From positions 1 through 50,724 of the forward strand of contig JAJYFE010000010.1 of assembly GCA_021785435.1 (NCBI GenBank): a stretch of 50,724 nt of DNA. Reading direction: 5' to 3'. Positions 7,714 to 17,020 of the stretch are shown here, one piece after another. Numbering within the stretch: position 1 is the stretch's first letter; the number at the start of each line of letters is the position of its first letter. This stretch comes from Planctomycetota bacterium (GTDB lineage Bacteria; Planctomycetota; Phycisphaerae; WQYP01). The notes beneath the pieces were generated by a model. It worked only from the letters and a program-made list of their open reading frames with translations, searched no databases and was not told the DNA's origin. The translations under genes and the position numbers were made by a program.

Positions 7714-9006
7714 TCAATACCACGCGTCACCATTGGCAGCCATGCTGGGATTCACCGTTCGCACTGGCGTCATGCAGGTGTCAAACGGAGGGGCCAGTTC
7801 ATAAAGGTGAGGAGGCAACACCAGCTTTCCACCGGGCAAACCGACCTGGCTGGTGTCCGTCGTGCCGTTGACCACGCCTATCCCGTTGTGGTACGTGAAA
7901 ATATTGTCTCCGTTCTGGCCGACATAAGGCGATATCTCCCACGTCACATGGGCGTCCCCGAACCCCACATTCTGGCCGTCACCGGCATGATTGCCGGAAT
8001 TGTAGATATAGGGACCGTACGTGTTCGCCGTCGGCAGCGTGGTGGTGATCCGTAGGTACACACCTGTAGTGTTGCCGACAGCATCATCTACAGGCGCCAT
8101 ATCGCTGGCCAGCGGCACCTGGGTGGTGGCGCCATTGGTGGTCCACCACTGGCCTGGCATCGGGCTTTGCCCCCAGAATCCAGCATTTTGATGGGCTTCC
8201 CATGGGTATGGATACGCAATGGAATAACTCAATCCTTGGCCGTTTGGATCGACCCAGCTACCACTATTTGTGGCGACGCCTACAAAACCACTGTGTGTAT
8301 AAACACCGAGGCCCCCTGGACTAAAGGAATTGAAATTGACGTTATAATAGGAAGGAGGTGGGGATTGAGTACGATTTACCCATCTTTCGCTCGAGGCACC
8401 TGTGGCCAGCGGATCGGACGGGCAGATGAAACTCGCCGGCGCGGTATACCCTTGGAGGACCAGCAGCCACATGTCGGCGGCGGGGTTAGCGGCATTGTAT
8501 TTGCCGCTAACCAGACTTTTGAACCAGTCTTCCACCGCCGCTTGGGCCGTAGGCGGATTGCTTGCTCCACCGCCGGTGCTGTTACTTTCCAACAGCCCGT
8601 TGGCGTAGTCGTTGCGGGCACCCGTACCGGGCGGGGCTATCGTCGTGGCGGGAAAAGTACCGTTGTTCGACTGGCTGTACGTGATCATCGCCTGGATGAT
8701 CCCGCGCACATTGGCCATGCATACGGCGCGATTGGCCAGTTCCCGAGCTTTCGCCAGCGCCGGCAGCAGGATAGAAACAAGTATCGCGATGATCGAGATC
8801 ACCACCAGCAGCTCGATCAGGGTGAAACCGGATTCCCGCGCGTCCTGACCGCTGGCGGGACGCTGCCAGCGGTTTCCAGTTTCAAACTTGACCAACTCCT
8901 TGTACGTATGGACGACTACAGACCTCCGGCCGCCGCCCAAGCGTCGGAACTCGTGCGAGTGCACCACGGAAACGCCGTCATCCGGAAGTAAATCCTGCCG
9001 TACCAT
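7714..9006 (-). CDS. Type II secretion-like pseudopilin, H-X9-DG type, paralogue 1
   Basis: A 430-residue protein. The start at 9006 is fixed by AAGGAGGTGCCTTATG. A 60-residue charged leader ends ...ARESG, then [20 protein letters not shown] follows as the prepilin cleavage site and hydrophobic helix. The conserved helix [19 protein letters not shown] comes next, then a large beta domain ([30 protein letters not shown]). The C-terminal block is [20 protein letters not shown] followed by [19 protein letters not shown]. Such proteins are abundant in Planctomycetota and Lentisphaerota and are presumed surface or secretion pseudopilins of unknown duty. Two paralogues lie at 28751-31489. The leader is unusually long compared with classical prepilins. 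Confidence 0.8.
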   Translation of the reverse strand: MVRQDLLPDDGVSVVHSHEFRRLGGGRRSVVVHTYKELVKFETGNRWQRPASGQDARESGFTLIELLVVISIIAILVSILLPALAKARELANRAVCMANVRGIIQAMITYSQSNNGTFPATTIAPPGTGARNDYANGLLESNSTGGGASNPPTAQAAVEDWFKSLVSGKYNAANPAADMWLLVLQGYTAPASFICPSDPLATGASSERWVNRTQSPPPSYYNVNFNSFSPGGLGVYTHSGFVGVATNSGSWVDPNGQGLSYSIAYPYPWEAHQNAGFWGQSPMPGQWWTTNGATTQVPLASDMAPVDDAVGNTTGVYLRITTTLPTANTYGPYIYNSGNHAGDGQNVGFGDAHVTWEISPYVGQNGDNIFTYHNGIGVVNGTTDTSQVGLPGGKLVLPPHLYELAPPFDTCMTPVRTVNPSMAANGDAWY

Positions 9007-9095
9007 AAGGCACCTCCTTGATTATGCGCCCCGAAAAAGCTTGCCCCGGATCACACGACCCGGTCAAAGCCCGCTTCCGCCGGGACGAAAGTTCG
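9007..9095 (-). ncRNA. Putative structured 5' leader of pseudopilin 1
   Basis: Upstream of the ribosome binding site the minus strand carries a hairpin GGGTCGTGTGATCC (9062-9049). It is preceded by GCGGAAGCGGGCTTTGACC and followed by GGGGCAAGC. The same arrangement (GC-rich closing stem, GGCTT/CA..CC arm, GGGTCG..GACCC arm) precedes the two other pseudopilin genes. No known riboswitch consensus was recognised. Confidence 0.45.
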
Positions 9096-9253
9096 TCATG
9101 TCACGCGAAGCCGCAAAACTCGCGAAAATATCCCTCCAATGGTCCCCCAGATCCCCTGCGGAGCTCACTGACTTCGCCGCCGCCATCCCACCTTGGTTTT
9201 CCAATCGGTTCTTCGCACGGTTTATCGACCGCGGCGCCCGCGGAATTCCTCGC

Positions 9254-10513
9254 TCACGTAGCCCCTGAGAGCACCAATTTACGGCCTTCGCATTCCGCCG
9301 CGGCGGCGACGGCCGCGGAAACTGCTGCTCCCGGCATGGGGCCACCCGGGCCCTCCTCCCCGCCACCCTGTGTGGCTCCCACAAGTCGCGAAGGCAGCTT
9401 CGCTTCCGCACACACCACCGGCTCCTTACGCATCAGCTTCAGCAGCGTGTCGCCCATCACCTGCACGTACAGGTCCGGGTCAAACTCCAGTTTCGTCACG
9501 GGAAACGGGACAGTCACGTTGGAGTTGCCCCTCACGAAATGGCTCACCACCGCCAGGTCCCCCGGGACGCGGATCCCGAGTTGGCAAATCGCCGTGGCCG
9601 CCCCGGGAAACAAATTGTCATCGCAGATCAGCAGGCCGTCGGGCTTCTCGCGCTGGGCAGTCCAGATTCGCCGGAAATCTTCCCAGCCCGCCCCCGGGGT
9701 GCAGGGGTGCAGATTCCGCCGAACCCAGCGCGGATTGATTTCTACTCCGCTGGACGCCATGGCGGCCAAGAAGCCCTCGGCCATTTCGTCGCGGTTTCCA
9801 TCCTCCAAGCGACATGGGGGCAGGCGAAATTCCAGCAGCGCGATGCGCCGGCAGCCGCGGTCCAGTAAGTGTTGCGTGCCCATCCGTACGGCGGTGCGAT
9901 AATCAAAGTCAACCCGGGCCTCGATCTCCTCCGCAATTTTTCCCCGTTCCGCCACGACGGGGACGCGATCGGCGCGCAGCGTCTCGAAGCATGGACACCA
10001 CTGCGCGAACGGATGGGGCGGTGTAACCAGGACGGCCAGCCCGCAAAGTTGATGGCGCATGGCCGCCTCCAGAAATTCCGTGCACGCCACCGGTCGCAAA
10101 GACTCGTCGCCCACCGGCACCTCATCGATGTACAGGCGGGCGGAAAAACCGTTGTGCCGCAGGAAGCGGACCAGCCGCTGCGGCACGCGGCGGTAAAAAT
10201 AGGAGGCGTGGGAATCGGAGATATCTCTCTCAACCAGCACCGCCACGTGGCGGTGCTTGGCCAGGTCGCCGACGAAGATGCCGCGGCCGACACGCCTTTC
10301 GATCAGACCCTCCTGGGCCAGGGCGCTTAAACCTTCGCGAATGGTGTGGTAGTTCACTCTAAAACGCTGCGCCAACTCCCGCGCCGTAGACAACCGCTGC
10401 CCCGGCTGGAGGTTGGTGAGAATTTCCCGGCGCAGCACCGCGGCCAGCTGCCTCGACAGAGGATCCGACCTAATTAACATATCTTCATTTATAATAGACT
10501 TATCCGCTCGCAT
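9254..10513 (-). CDS. GntR-type transcription regulator with LacI-like sugar-binding domain
   Basis: A 419-residue regulator. Residues about 14-80 form a GntR winged helix (LSRQLAAVLRREILTNLQPG, then QRLSTARELAQRFRVNYHTI, REGLSALAQEGLIERRVGRG). From about 88 a LacI/RbsR-type periplasmic-binding fold follows (RHVAVLVERDI, TAVRMGTQHLLDRGCRRIAL, KPDGLLICDDNLFPGAATAI, LGIRVPGDLAVVSHF). This is the AraR layout, in which a sugar releases the repressor from DNA. The last 40 residues are low-complexity Gly/Ala. A perfect 7-bp inverted repeat sits 50 bases upstream of the start (10563-10585), and a dead xylulokinase gene lies divergently beyond it. A pentose-type effector is therefore a reasonable inference. 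A second possible start is 10480. Confidence 0.8.
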   Translation of the reverse strand: MRADKSIINEDMLIRSDPLSRQLAAVLRREILTNLQPGQRLSTARELAQRFRVNYHTIREGLSALAQEGLIERRVGRGIFVGDLAKHRHVAVLVERDISDSHASYFYRRVPQRLVRFLRHNGFSARLYIDEVPVGDESLRPVACTEFLEAAMRHQLCGLAVLVTPPHPFAQWCPCFETLRADRVPVVAERGKIAEEIEARVDFDYRTAVRMGTQHLLDRGCRRIALLEFRLPPCRLEDGNRDEMAEGFLAAMASSGVEINPRWVRRNLHPCTPGAGWEDFRRIWTAQREKPDGLLICDDNLFPGAATAICQLGIRVPGDLAVVSHFVRGNSNVTVPFPVTKLEFDPDLYVQVMGDTLLKLMRKEPVVCAEAKLPSRLVGATQGGGEEGPGGPMPGAAVSAAVAAAAECEGRKLVLSGAT

Positions 10514-10562
10514 ACCGCTTCACCGCATTTGCCGCGCCACGCCGCATCCTGCCCAAGCATAG

Positions 10563-10585
10563 GTTGATCCATTGATTAGATCAAC
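10563..10585. promoter_or_regulatory. Candidate operator: GTTGATC-9-GATCAAC inverted repeat
   Basis: Perfect 7-base arms at 10563-10569 and 10579-10585 are separated by nine AT-rich bases. The repeat stands in the short AT-rich gap between the GntR/LacI-type regulator and the divergent xylulokinase remnant. Position and symmetry fit an autoregulatory operator for a dimeric winged-helix protein. No binding data are implied. Confidence 0.45.
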
Positions 10586-10909
10586 TCATGGTTCATTCTA
10601 ATATGCTGCGGATAAGATGTCAAGAGAAAAATTCAAGAACATTCCTCATTCTGCCCAATTTACCATAACTCATTGTACCAACTGCATTTAACGACTTATA
10701 AAACACGCTAGACTACCTCTTTGTGCTCCCTCGCCCCTCATTCATCACGAGACGCGGCGCTATTCGCAGGCGTATATTCTGGACCAGATGAGGAATATTG
10801 TCGCCAGTTGCTCGCCTCGTTCCGAAAAAAACACGCAGTGCGGAATTTATCTGCTATGCCCGGCCCCTGGTGGGATTGCTGCCGGCGCCGGGCCCGTTGA
10901 TTTGAAATG

Positions 10910-11500
10910 TATTACTGGAACTGGATATCATTATCCCCGCCACCGAGGCGTTCCGTCACACGGGCCTGAAACCCTCGCAAACCACCGGCATCGTCTTTCC
11001 GGTCGGATGCATGGCAGCGGCTTCTTGGGGACTGGCCCGTGCCCCCTGCGCCCCGCCCTGCGCTGGAACGACCAACGCACCGTGACCCAGCGCCGCGCCG
11101 TCGAACAAGAATCCGGCGGACGTGGGGAGTTGATCCGCCAGGTCAGCCATCCGGTCTTAACCGGCTTTACCACTCCGAAGATTTTATGGTTTATGCAAAA
11201 CGAACCGGCGTTCTAGGTCCAACACCGGCATATCCCGCTGCCTGAAGATCACATCCGCTATCGACTCCCCGGGGAACATGTGTCGGAAATCTCCGAGGCC
11301 TCCGGCGCGCTGCCACTCAACGTTCGAACGCGCCAGTGGCACGACGCCTTGATCGCGCCCCTGGGCTCGGATGGGTCGATGCTGCCGCCCCCGCTGGAAT
11401 CACCGCGGGTCACGGGCCGTGTCAGGCGACGCGTGGCCGAAAGAACCGGCGTGCCGGAGGGAATAGCGGTGGGGGCTGGGGCAAAACCGAAGTTCGGTCG
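10910..11500 (+). pseudogene. xylB: Xylulokinase (FGGY family) pseudogene
   Basis: The first part, GLKPSQTTGI, is in one frame. The next, LSGRMHGSGFL then LRPALRWNDQRT, is in another, so there is a frameshift near 11000. The second frame continues LTGFTTPKILWFMQNEPAF, hits a TAG at 11214-11216, and then resumes with LPEDHIRYRLPGEHVSEISE, ASGALPLNVRTRQWHD and VTGRVRRRVAERTGVPEG. This series follows the xylulokinase order exactly (GLSGQMHG, LRPAILWND.RT, GFTAPKLLW, LLPKDYIRYRLTGE, SDASGTLLFDV, GTPV.AGAGD). N- and C-terminal parts are missing. It is the only plus-strand sugar gene and faces the regulator at 9254-10513. Confidence 0.75.
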
Positions 11501-12300
11501 CAACATCATGCATTTGGATCCGTAAGTGTATGGGTGCGGCGGATAGGGCTTTGTAGATTCATTTATGTAAACATGTGCATATCGGTGATATGCTTGACAC
11601 ATGATAGCTCCCTCCGACTCTTGAGAAAAGGCTGAAAAAGTGTGGGTGTTGCCGGAAATCCAGCCAGTACTTCTAAAATAATATGCGCTGCGCGACGGCC
11701 TTTATTTATTGGGGACCGGGGCTGGCCCGATGGCCATCGGGATTGGCCCAGTCGCCGGTCTGGGCGCCGGGTTAACTGCAGTAAGTGCGCCACGCCTAAC
11801 AGACTGTAAAGCAACGACTTACGCTCGTCAGAGGGGGAAGTTGGATTGATCGGCAGCCTCTCGATTAGGAGCGGGATCAGCGGTCGGAAAAGAACTTGTT
11901 GATTCTCACGGACGCCCCGCGAACCCCAGCCCGCCGTGGACTGGTACGGCTTGGTCAGCACTTGGCTTTCGGGTACCCCGGCCGCCGCCGTTCACCGGGT
12001 CGCCGCGGGCGACTTGTTGCGGCGACCCAAAGGCCGGTGATTCGGGTTCGGTGGCGAGTCTGGGGCTCTTTCTCCAACCCGAAATTTATCGTTTGACAAG
12101 GCACGAGTTGGAACAACCAGGTCCAGGCCGCGGGTCCCTGTTGGCAGAGCATGTACCAAATAGTTGTACAACCCTGCATGTTCGCCCGCGGACCGGCCAC
12201 GCCCGGCATAGGTCGCCGCGGCGATGTCTTCGACGCAGGGTCTCTGTACCTGGATGGGGCTTTGAAAATGATCCGTAGAGGCGACGCTTTCGTCGGCTCC
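11501..12300. other. Gene-free stretch with one strong hairpin
   Basis: No convincing gene. Several frames are open for 100 codons or so, but they overlap on both strands and show no motif. A perfect 10-bp stem, GGGTCGCCGC / GCGGCGACCC with a 12-base loop, lies at 11997-12028. It resembles the GTCGCC..GGCGAC hairpins repeated elsewhere in the window. The minus strand near 12270-12080 reads like protein in places, but with no recognisable family. Confidence 0.4.
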
Positions 12301-12304
12301 TCGC

Positions 12305-12405
12305 ATGGCCGATGAGGGCATCGGCCCTACATGCCGATGAGGGCATCGGCCCTACATGCCGATGGGGGCATCGGCCCTACATGCCGATGGGGGCATCGGC
12401 CCTAT
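12305..12405. repeat. Four tandem 25-bp hairpin units
   Basis: The units start at 12305, 12331, 12356 and 12381 (26, 25, 25, 25 bases). Each contains the palindrome GCCGATG-(A/G)GGG-CATCGGC followed by CCTA(C/T). The copies differ at only a few positions, so amplification is recent. The array lies about 70 bases downstream of the SMP-30 gene stop. A related single hairpin (AGCCGAC..GTCGGCT) is inserted in the CBM9-like gene at 28296-28315. Confidence 0.85.
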
Positions 12406-12475
12406 AGGCGCTACAATGCCGTTGGAACATTCGTTTCCTGGCGAAACATGTAGATTGATCCGCCCATTTGCTGCA

Positions 12476-13309
12476 TCAGGGCGCCAGCGCCAGCAGGCCC
12501 GGCCGACGCCAGCGCGTTTTCCAGACGGCGTGGTTGGTGTGCTCGGTGATCCATAAATCGCAGCCGTCGACGCCGCCGAAATGCAGATTCGATGGTTTGG
12601 CGAATGGCAGGGCGATCCGCTCGACGGGCGCGCCGGCGGAATCGAAAACCTCGATCCATCCCCCACCCCAGTTGGTCGCCAGCAGATTTCCGTCCACATC
12701 CAAATCCAAGCCGTCCGGTCCGCCGTGGTGGTCACCAGTGAGTGTCGCCCACAGGCGTTTATTGGCCACGCGACCCGGGCCAAGGATGTCGTAGGCCCAC
12801 AGTTTCTTGACATAGGTTTCGGCGACGATGAGCGTTCGCCCATCGGCGGTAACGGCAATGCCGTTGGAAAAGGCAAAACCGCCATCAAGACGCACGACCC
12901 GTCCAGTGGCACAGCGTGTGAACACTTCTCCCACCGGCTTTTCGATGCTGGAGCCGGCCGGCGCCGTGAAGTACAAATTGCCCGCCGGATCAAAGCACAG
13001 ATCGTTGCAACCGCGGATCGGCTGTTCCTCATAAGTGTCGATGATCCGCTCGACTTTTCCGTCAGGGCTGACGCGACAGATACCCAGTTTCATATCCGCC
13101 ACCCAGAGATGGTCTGCTTCGTCCACCATTAAACCCGCGGGGATGCCCCCGGTGTTGGCGTGCTCGCGCAGCTGGCCAACGGGTTGCACCTCCAGCACCG
13201 AACCCTGGCCTGGTGCGACCACGAAAAACCTTCCCTGGTGATCGAATATCGGCCCTTCCGCCCCCCGGATGCCAGTGGCCACCTGCGTAAACTGAAAACT
13301 TTCGGACAT
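12476..13309 (-). CDS. SMP-30/gluconolactonase-family lactonase
   Basis: A 277-residue six-bladed propeller protein. The start at 13309 follows AAGAGGAGCCAACGCT. Family elements in order are GIRGAEGPIFDHQGRFF (metal-ligand Glu), GGIPAGLMVDEADHLWVAD, RGCNDLCFDPAGNLYFTAPA (ligand Asn), FSNGIAVTADGRTLIVAET (Asn/Asp) and GGPDGLDLDVDGNLLATNWG. These enzymes open aldono- or aldaro-lactones with a divalent metal. It is the last gene of the sugar-acid run, after an MFS transporter, and its likely job is to hydrolyse the lactone formed by one of the dehydrogenases encoded upstream. The exact substrate cannot be read from the sequence. Confidence 0.85.
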   Translation of the reverse strand: MSESFQFTQVATGIRGAEGPIFDHQGRFFVVAPGQGSVLEVQPVGQLREHANTGGIPAGLMVDEADHLWVADMKLGICRVSPDGKVERIIDTYEEQPIRGCNDLCFDPAGNLYFTAPAGSSIEKPVGEVFTRCATGRVVRLDGGFAFSNGIAVTADGRTLIVAETYVKKLWAYDILGPGRVANKRLWATLTGDHHGGPDGLDLDVDGNLLATNWGGGWIEVFDSAGAPVERIALPFAKPSNLHFGGVDGCDLWITEHTNHAVWKTRWRRPGLLALAP

Positions 13310-13372
13310 AGCGTTGGCTCCTCTTCGTGAAAATACAGGCTGGCGCCAGTGGTGGGCGGATGGCGCAGCGCC

Positions 13373-13441
13373 GCGGGTCCTTTACTGTTCCCACTCCCGG
13401 CAAGGTCGCCAAAGGCGACTCTTCGACCGGGGGCTATATAA
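13373..13441 (+). repeat. Dispersed intergenic repeat, GGGGGCTATATA family
   Basis: It reads CACTCCCGGCAAGGTCGCC, AAAGGCGACTCTTCGACC and GGGGGCTATATA, with the internal GTCGCC..GGCGAC hairpin. It is a short version of the elements at 18721-18838 and 19861-19992, and lies between two minus-strand genes. Confidence 0.7.
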
Positions 13442-13460
13442 CATTGGGCGGTGCAGGTCA

Positions 13461-14945
13461 CTACAACTCCGGCCGGGGCTGGTGGGGCTTCGCGGCGCTG
13501 GCGTCCACGGGCGGGGCCACATAATTTTTCGCACCGCCGTAACGGCGCCATCCGCGGTAGACCAACAGCAGCACCAAAAGGGCGGGAATCGTCATCACCG
13601 CTTGCCAGAAGAACGCATAGCGGTAGTTTCCCATCCAATCCAGGAAAACGCCAGCCAACGGGGGCACCAGAATCATCACCACGGATTGGAATGCCGCCTG
13701 GGCGGAGCAAAACTGGCCGTAGCGATCCGCGGGAAGCAGCGAGGCGTACATCGGAAGATTGGCCGCGAGGAAGAAAGCGGCAGGCACCTGCGCCACCAAC
13801 AGAAAAATCAACATGGTCCGTTCATTGTGGATGCAAAAAAAACAGAGAAAGGCGGTCACCGAACTGGCCGCATAAACAGCCAGGCTCACCCGCAATGGAT
13901 GGAGTTTATCACAAATCCACCCGGCGGGAATCAACAGCAGGAAGGTGAGAACGATGGTCCAGGAGAGGACTTGGCCGATCTGTTCCAGCGAGAGTTTGAG
14001 CGTGTCGCGATAAAAGAAAATCAGAAACACGCTGGTGCTGGAGGCCATGTTGAAAAGGCTGGTGCTCAGAAAGAACCATACGTAGTAAGGATTGCGGAAG
14101 CATTCCCTAAAATAGGTCCTGACCATTCCGACGGCCCCCCCGCCGGGTCCGCGCGGCATCAGCGGCGGGGGTGGATATCGCCCTTCCTTGACCCGCAGGC
14201 ACATGAGCATGAAGGCCGTGAAGTAGAACACCCCGATGCCGATAAAGATGGCTTTCATATGGGTGCTGGCCAGGCCGAAGATATAGTAGTTCCAGATCCA
14301 TCCGCCGCCGGTGGCGGCAAACTGAAACAGGGAGATGAACCGCCCCAGGAAAGCCTGCGGTACGACATCGGCCCACAGGTAATAATAGACGGAACCCACA
14401 AACATATTGAAAACCTGAAATCCGACCATGCAAATGCCCAGGACAATCAGAATGGCCCAGGCCCTGGACAGGGTCAGGCCGGGGCGGAGGGTCGCCACGT
14501 GGTGCAGCCAGGTTCCAAGGTCCGTGCTGTACGCGGTGAGAACCAGAAACAGGGCGATGAAAGGCGTAGGCCAGAAGAGAAAGGGTATCCGGCGGCCGCG
14601 CGGTCCGCGATGGCGGTCGCTCCAGGTGCTGATGATGGGACACAGGATCATGTTCAGCGCGGCGGGAATACTCACGACAATCAAACCGATGGTGAAGTTG
14701 GAGGCGTGGGCGCTCTTGAGTTTCAGCGGCAGCAGGGCCGGCATCACCAGTTCCATCAGCCGCAGGCAGAACCCACCCCACAAGAGCCAGAAGAACACGG
14801 CCACCAGCCCCATTTTGGTGTAGAGAAGTGTGCCGGCTTGATAGGTTCGCTTCGGTACCGGCGGAGCCTGCGCGGAGGGAAGCGATTCGCACGCCGCCGC
14901 GTCAGGCGCGGGTAGGTGCTGGAGCGATTGGTCAGGACAGCTCAT
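13461..14945 (-). CDS. MFS transporter
   Basis: A 494-residue membrane protein with about 12 hydrophobic helices (for example MGLVAVFFWLLWGGFCLRL, ALFLVLTAYSTDLG, AWAILIVLGICMVGFQVF, MLIFLLVAQVPAAFFLAANL). The cytoplasmic loop after helix 2 or 3 is STWSDRHRGPRGRRIPFLFW, which matches the sugar-cation symporter/sucrose-transporter-like MFS signature (D.....GRRRPfi). It presumably imports the substrate or a breakdown product handled by the surrounding sugar-acid genes. The cytosolic N-terminal 38 residues are Pro/Ala-rich. The start at 14945 has only a weak upstream Shine-Dalgarno (TCCTT). Spacing to the ornithine-cyclodeaminase-like gene is 26 bases, so the two are probably co-transcribed. Confidence 0.85.
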   Translation of the reverse strand: MSCPDQSLQHLPAPDAAACESLPSAQAPPVPKRTYQAGTLLYTKMGLVAVFFWLLWGGFCLRLMELVMPALLPLKLKSAHASNFTIGLIVVSIPAALNMILCPIISTWSDRHRGPRGRRIPFLFWPTPFIALFLVLTAYSTDLGTWLHHVATLRPGLTLSRAWAILIVLGICMVGFQVFNMFVGSVYYYLWADVVPQAFLGRFISLFQFAATGGGWIWNYYIFGLASTHMKAIFIGIGVFYFTAFMLMCLRVKEGRYPPPPLMPRGPGGGAVGMVRTYFRECFRNPYYVWFFLSTSLFNMASSTSVFLIFFYRDTLKLSLEQIGQVLSWTIVLTFLLLIPAGWICDKLHPLRVSLAVYAASSVTAFLCFFCIHNERTMLIFLLVAQVPAAFFLAANLPMYASLLPADRYGQFCSAQAAFQSVVMILVPPLAGVFLDWMGNYRYAFFWQAVMTIPALLVLLLVYRGWRRYGGAKNYVAPPVDASAAKPHQPRPEL

Positions 14946-14971
14946 AAGGATTAAGTGGTGCGGAATTCAGG

Positions 14972-15940
14972 CTAAAGCGGCAACCACTGGCCAAGCCCTT
15001 TTTCGCGCGCGGCGCGGTAAAGCTGAAGGGCCACCGCCATGTCTTCCAGGGCCAGGCCCAGATTAACACCAATCGTTAATTCGCTCTCGTTCTGGCGTCC
15101 CGGCTTTTTCCCGGCCACCAGTTCGCCGAGATCACCGTCGGGGCGGCGCATGCTCTGAAAGTAGCCGATCTTTTGGTAATACTCCTGCTGGGCCAAGTCA
15201 TCGGTGAACAGCTTTGCCGCAGCGGCAAACACTTCCGGCTTCAGATAAGAATCAAAATCCACGGGAGAAATAAAAGCTCCCTTTTCGAGCCATGCCTTTT
15301 CCAAAACGGGGGAAGGATGCTTCAGGATCGGACCGGCGGTGACAATCACATCGGCATGGTGACACGCCTCCTGAGGATTAGCGCAGAGCACCGCCTCCAA
15401 GCTCCATAGCCTCTCAACCTCGGCGCAAAATTCCCGGCCGGCGGACGTGTTCAGATCGTAGGCCTGCACCCGCGAGAGTTGTGGAAATACCACCCTTAAG
15501 GCCTCCAGATTGCTGCGGCCCTGCACGCCACAACCTAAGATGGTCACGCGGGTGGAATTGGAACGCGCCAGATACTTGGCGGCTACCGCCGTGGCCGCCC
15601 CGGTTCGTTTGGCCGTGATCCAGGTACAATCCATCACCGCGATGGGAAAGCCGGTCTGGGGATCATTCAAAATCAGCAAGCCGCTGATGTAGGGAAGCTT
15701 TTTCGGCATATTCTGGGGAAAACCGCTGACCCATTTAACCCCGGCGGCGCCCATCCGCGGCAGGTACGCCGGCATGGCGTGAATGAAGGCGTCCGGCAGC
15801 GGATGGATGCCGGGCTTGGGCGGCATCTCCACGCGTCCGTGCCCTTTTTCCACAAACGCCTCTTCCACCGCCGTAATCACCCGGGCCATCGGCATGGCCA
15901 GTGATTCCACCGTGCGGCGCGAAAGGTAAAGAATGTCCAT
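14972..15940 (-). CDS. Ornithine cyclodeaminase / mu-crystallin family oxidoreductase
   Basis: A 322-residue protein starting at 15940 (MDILYLSRRTVESLAMPMAR), with GAGGATAATGCC before the ATG. The GAGG overlaps the TGA of the preceding gene, so the two are coupled. The substrate part includes GIHPLPDAFIHAMPAYLP and GVKWVSGFPQN. The dinucleotide-binding motif is VTILGCGVQGRSNLEAL, preceded by the family's KRTGAATAVAAKYLAR. Members deaminate ornithine, reduce cyclic imines or oxidise/reduce amino and imino acids with NAD(P). Here, next to a C45 acyltransferase-like hydrolase, it may handle an amino compound released from an amide. That is inference. Confidence 0.85.
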   Translation of the reverse strand: MDILYLSRRTVESLAMPMARVITAVEEAFVEKGHGRVEMPPKPGIHPLPDAFIHAMPAYLPRMGAAGVKWVSGFPQNMPKKLPYISGLLILNDPQTGFPIAVMDCTWITAKRTGAATAVAAKYLARSNSTRVTILGCGVQGRSNLEALRVVFPQLSRVQAYDLNTSAGREFCAEVERLWSLEAVLCANPQEACHHADVIVTAGPILKHPSPVLEKAWLEKGAFISPVDFDSYLKPEVFAAAAKLFTDDLAQQEYYQKIGYFQSMRRPDGDLGELVAGKKPGRQNESELTIGVNLGLALEDMAVALQLYRAAREKGLGQWLPL

Positions 15941-15950
15941 GGCATTATCC

Positions 15951-16991
15951 TCAAACCTGGTACGCGGCGAAATCATGCCGGCAGACATAGCCCCTGGCAA
16001 TCCGGAATTCTTTTTTCGCCGGAAGCATATAGAAACAGTCGAGCGTCAGATGCGGGGTTCCATGCTGGCAGATGCACAGCCCCTCTTTCGGGTAATGGTC
16101 GCGATAGATCGTCTCCACGGCCCGGCCATCGATGTGGCCGCGGAACCGTTCCGCCAGCGCGGCGATCCTGGCCGCCCGCGACTGGGAGTTCCATTTGGTG
16201 CTGGGCGGCGGGAGTTTTTGTTTCGCCGCGCGGCGGATAGCGGCGCACTGGTAATGGTTGGCGCGGGTGATAATGTCCCGGCACTGAACTGCCTCGACCC
16301 GGCCGGGGATCGCTTCGAGCCCCCAGACTTCGCCGGCGGCGTCGGCGATAAAAAAATTGAAACAACCGGCGTTGCGGGTGCGCCGGACCAGCGCCAGCGC
16401 CGCCGAACAGTCGCGACACCCCAGAATGCCGGCGATCAAGCTGTAGGTGGGTATGCCGGGCTGGGGCGGCACCTTGGGGCGCATTCCCGAGGTGGTCCAG
16501 CAGAGGGCCAGGCCGTGTTCGTTGATACCCGCGGCGGCCCATAGGCCCGGCATCGTGTAGGTAAGCGTGGCGGGGGTGGCGTCCGTGCGCATTCGTAAAA
16601 GTTGGGGCCATGGATACAGCGGCGGCCGGTCATCCCAGCTTTGTGCGATCAGGGCGGCGCCGTCCGGAGTCGCCGGCCCGGTGGCGCCCAGCGCCGTGCA
16701 ATGGCAGTGGTCGTGGCCGTACTCTTCCTGGAGCTGCAGGGCGGTCAACTCCTCCAGAGACAGGCCGCTGCCCTGGGCCAGCCCGTGCAAGAACTCGACG
16801 ACAGGTTCGTGCCACCGCCGGAGGATCTTCCAGCACTGCCGCGCGTAGCGGCGCCGGCGTGTACTTAGCCCCCCATCGGGAATATTCTTCAGGAAGATGC
16901 GGAGTCGTTCCGCCTGCTGGTCGCCATAAATCTTTCCGCAGGCACGGGGGGAACCGCGGTATTCCAAAAGGGGGTGAATACTGGGGAGCAT
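15951..16991 (-). CDS. C45-family N-terminal-nucleophile hydrolase / acyltransferase
   Basis: A 346-residue protein, started at the ATG at 16991 because GGAGGAATCCGTT precedes it. A TTG fifteen bases upstream contains that site and is less likely. The pattern fits the acyl-CoA:6-aminopenicillanic acid acyltransferase-like family: LLEYRGSPRACGKIYGDQQA at the N-terminus, then HCHCTALGATGPATPDGAAL with Cys98 as likely nucleophile after self-cleavage, LIAQSWDDRP and LWAAAGINEHGLALCWT. Later elements are FNFFIADAAGEVWGLEA and ANHYQC. Such enzymes cleave or form amide bonds. No signal peptide is seen. It lies between the enolase-superfamily and ornithine-cyclodeaminase-like genes in one tight run, suggesting that the pathway substrate carries an N-acyl group. 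Confidence 0.8.
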   Translation of the reverse strand: MLPSIHPLLEYRGSPRACGKIYGDQQAERLRIFLKNIPDGGLSTRRRRYARQCWKILRRWHEPVVEFLHGLAQGSGLSLEELTALQLQEEYGHDHCHCTALGATGPATPDGAALIAQSWDDRPPLYPWPQLLRMRTDATPATLTYTMPGLWAAAGINEHGLALCWTTSGMRPKVPPQPGIPTYSLIAGILGCRDCSAALALVRRTRNAGCFNFFIADAAGEVWGLEAIPGRVEAVQCRDIITRANHYQCAAIRRAAKQKLPPPSTKWNSQSRAARIAALAERFRGHIDGRAVETIYRDHYPKEGLCICQHGTPHLTLDCFYMLPAKKEFRIARGYVCRHDFAAYQV

Positions 16992-17020
16992 AACGGATTC
17001 CTCCAAAAGGATGGATTCCT

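Noticed and set aside
9007-9095. Known cyclic-di-GMP riboswitch before the pseudopilin
   Set aside because: The characteristic conserved bases of the GEMM class are not present in any of the three leaders.
11563-11961. 132-codon minus-strand frame
   Set aside because: No start signal and no recognisable motif; overlapping open frames exist on the other strand.
13314-14915. 533-codon plus-strand frame
   Set aside because: It is antisense to the MFS transporter, rich in His, Gly and Gln as expected from a reverse-strand shadow, and has no motif.
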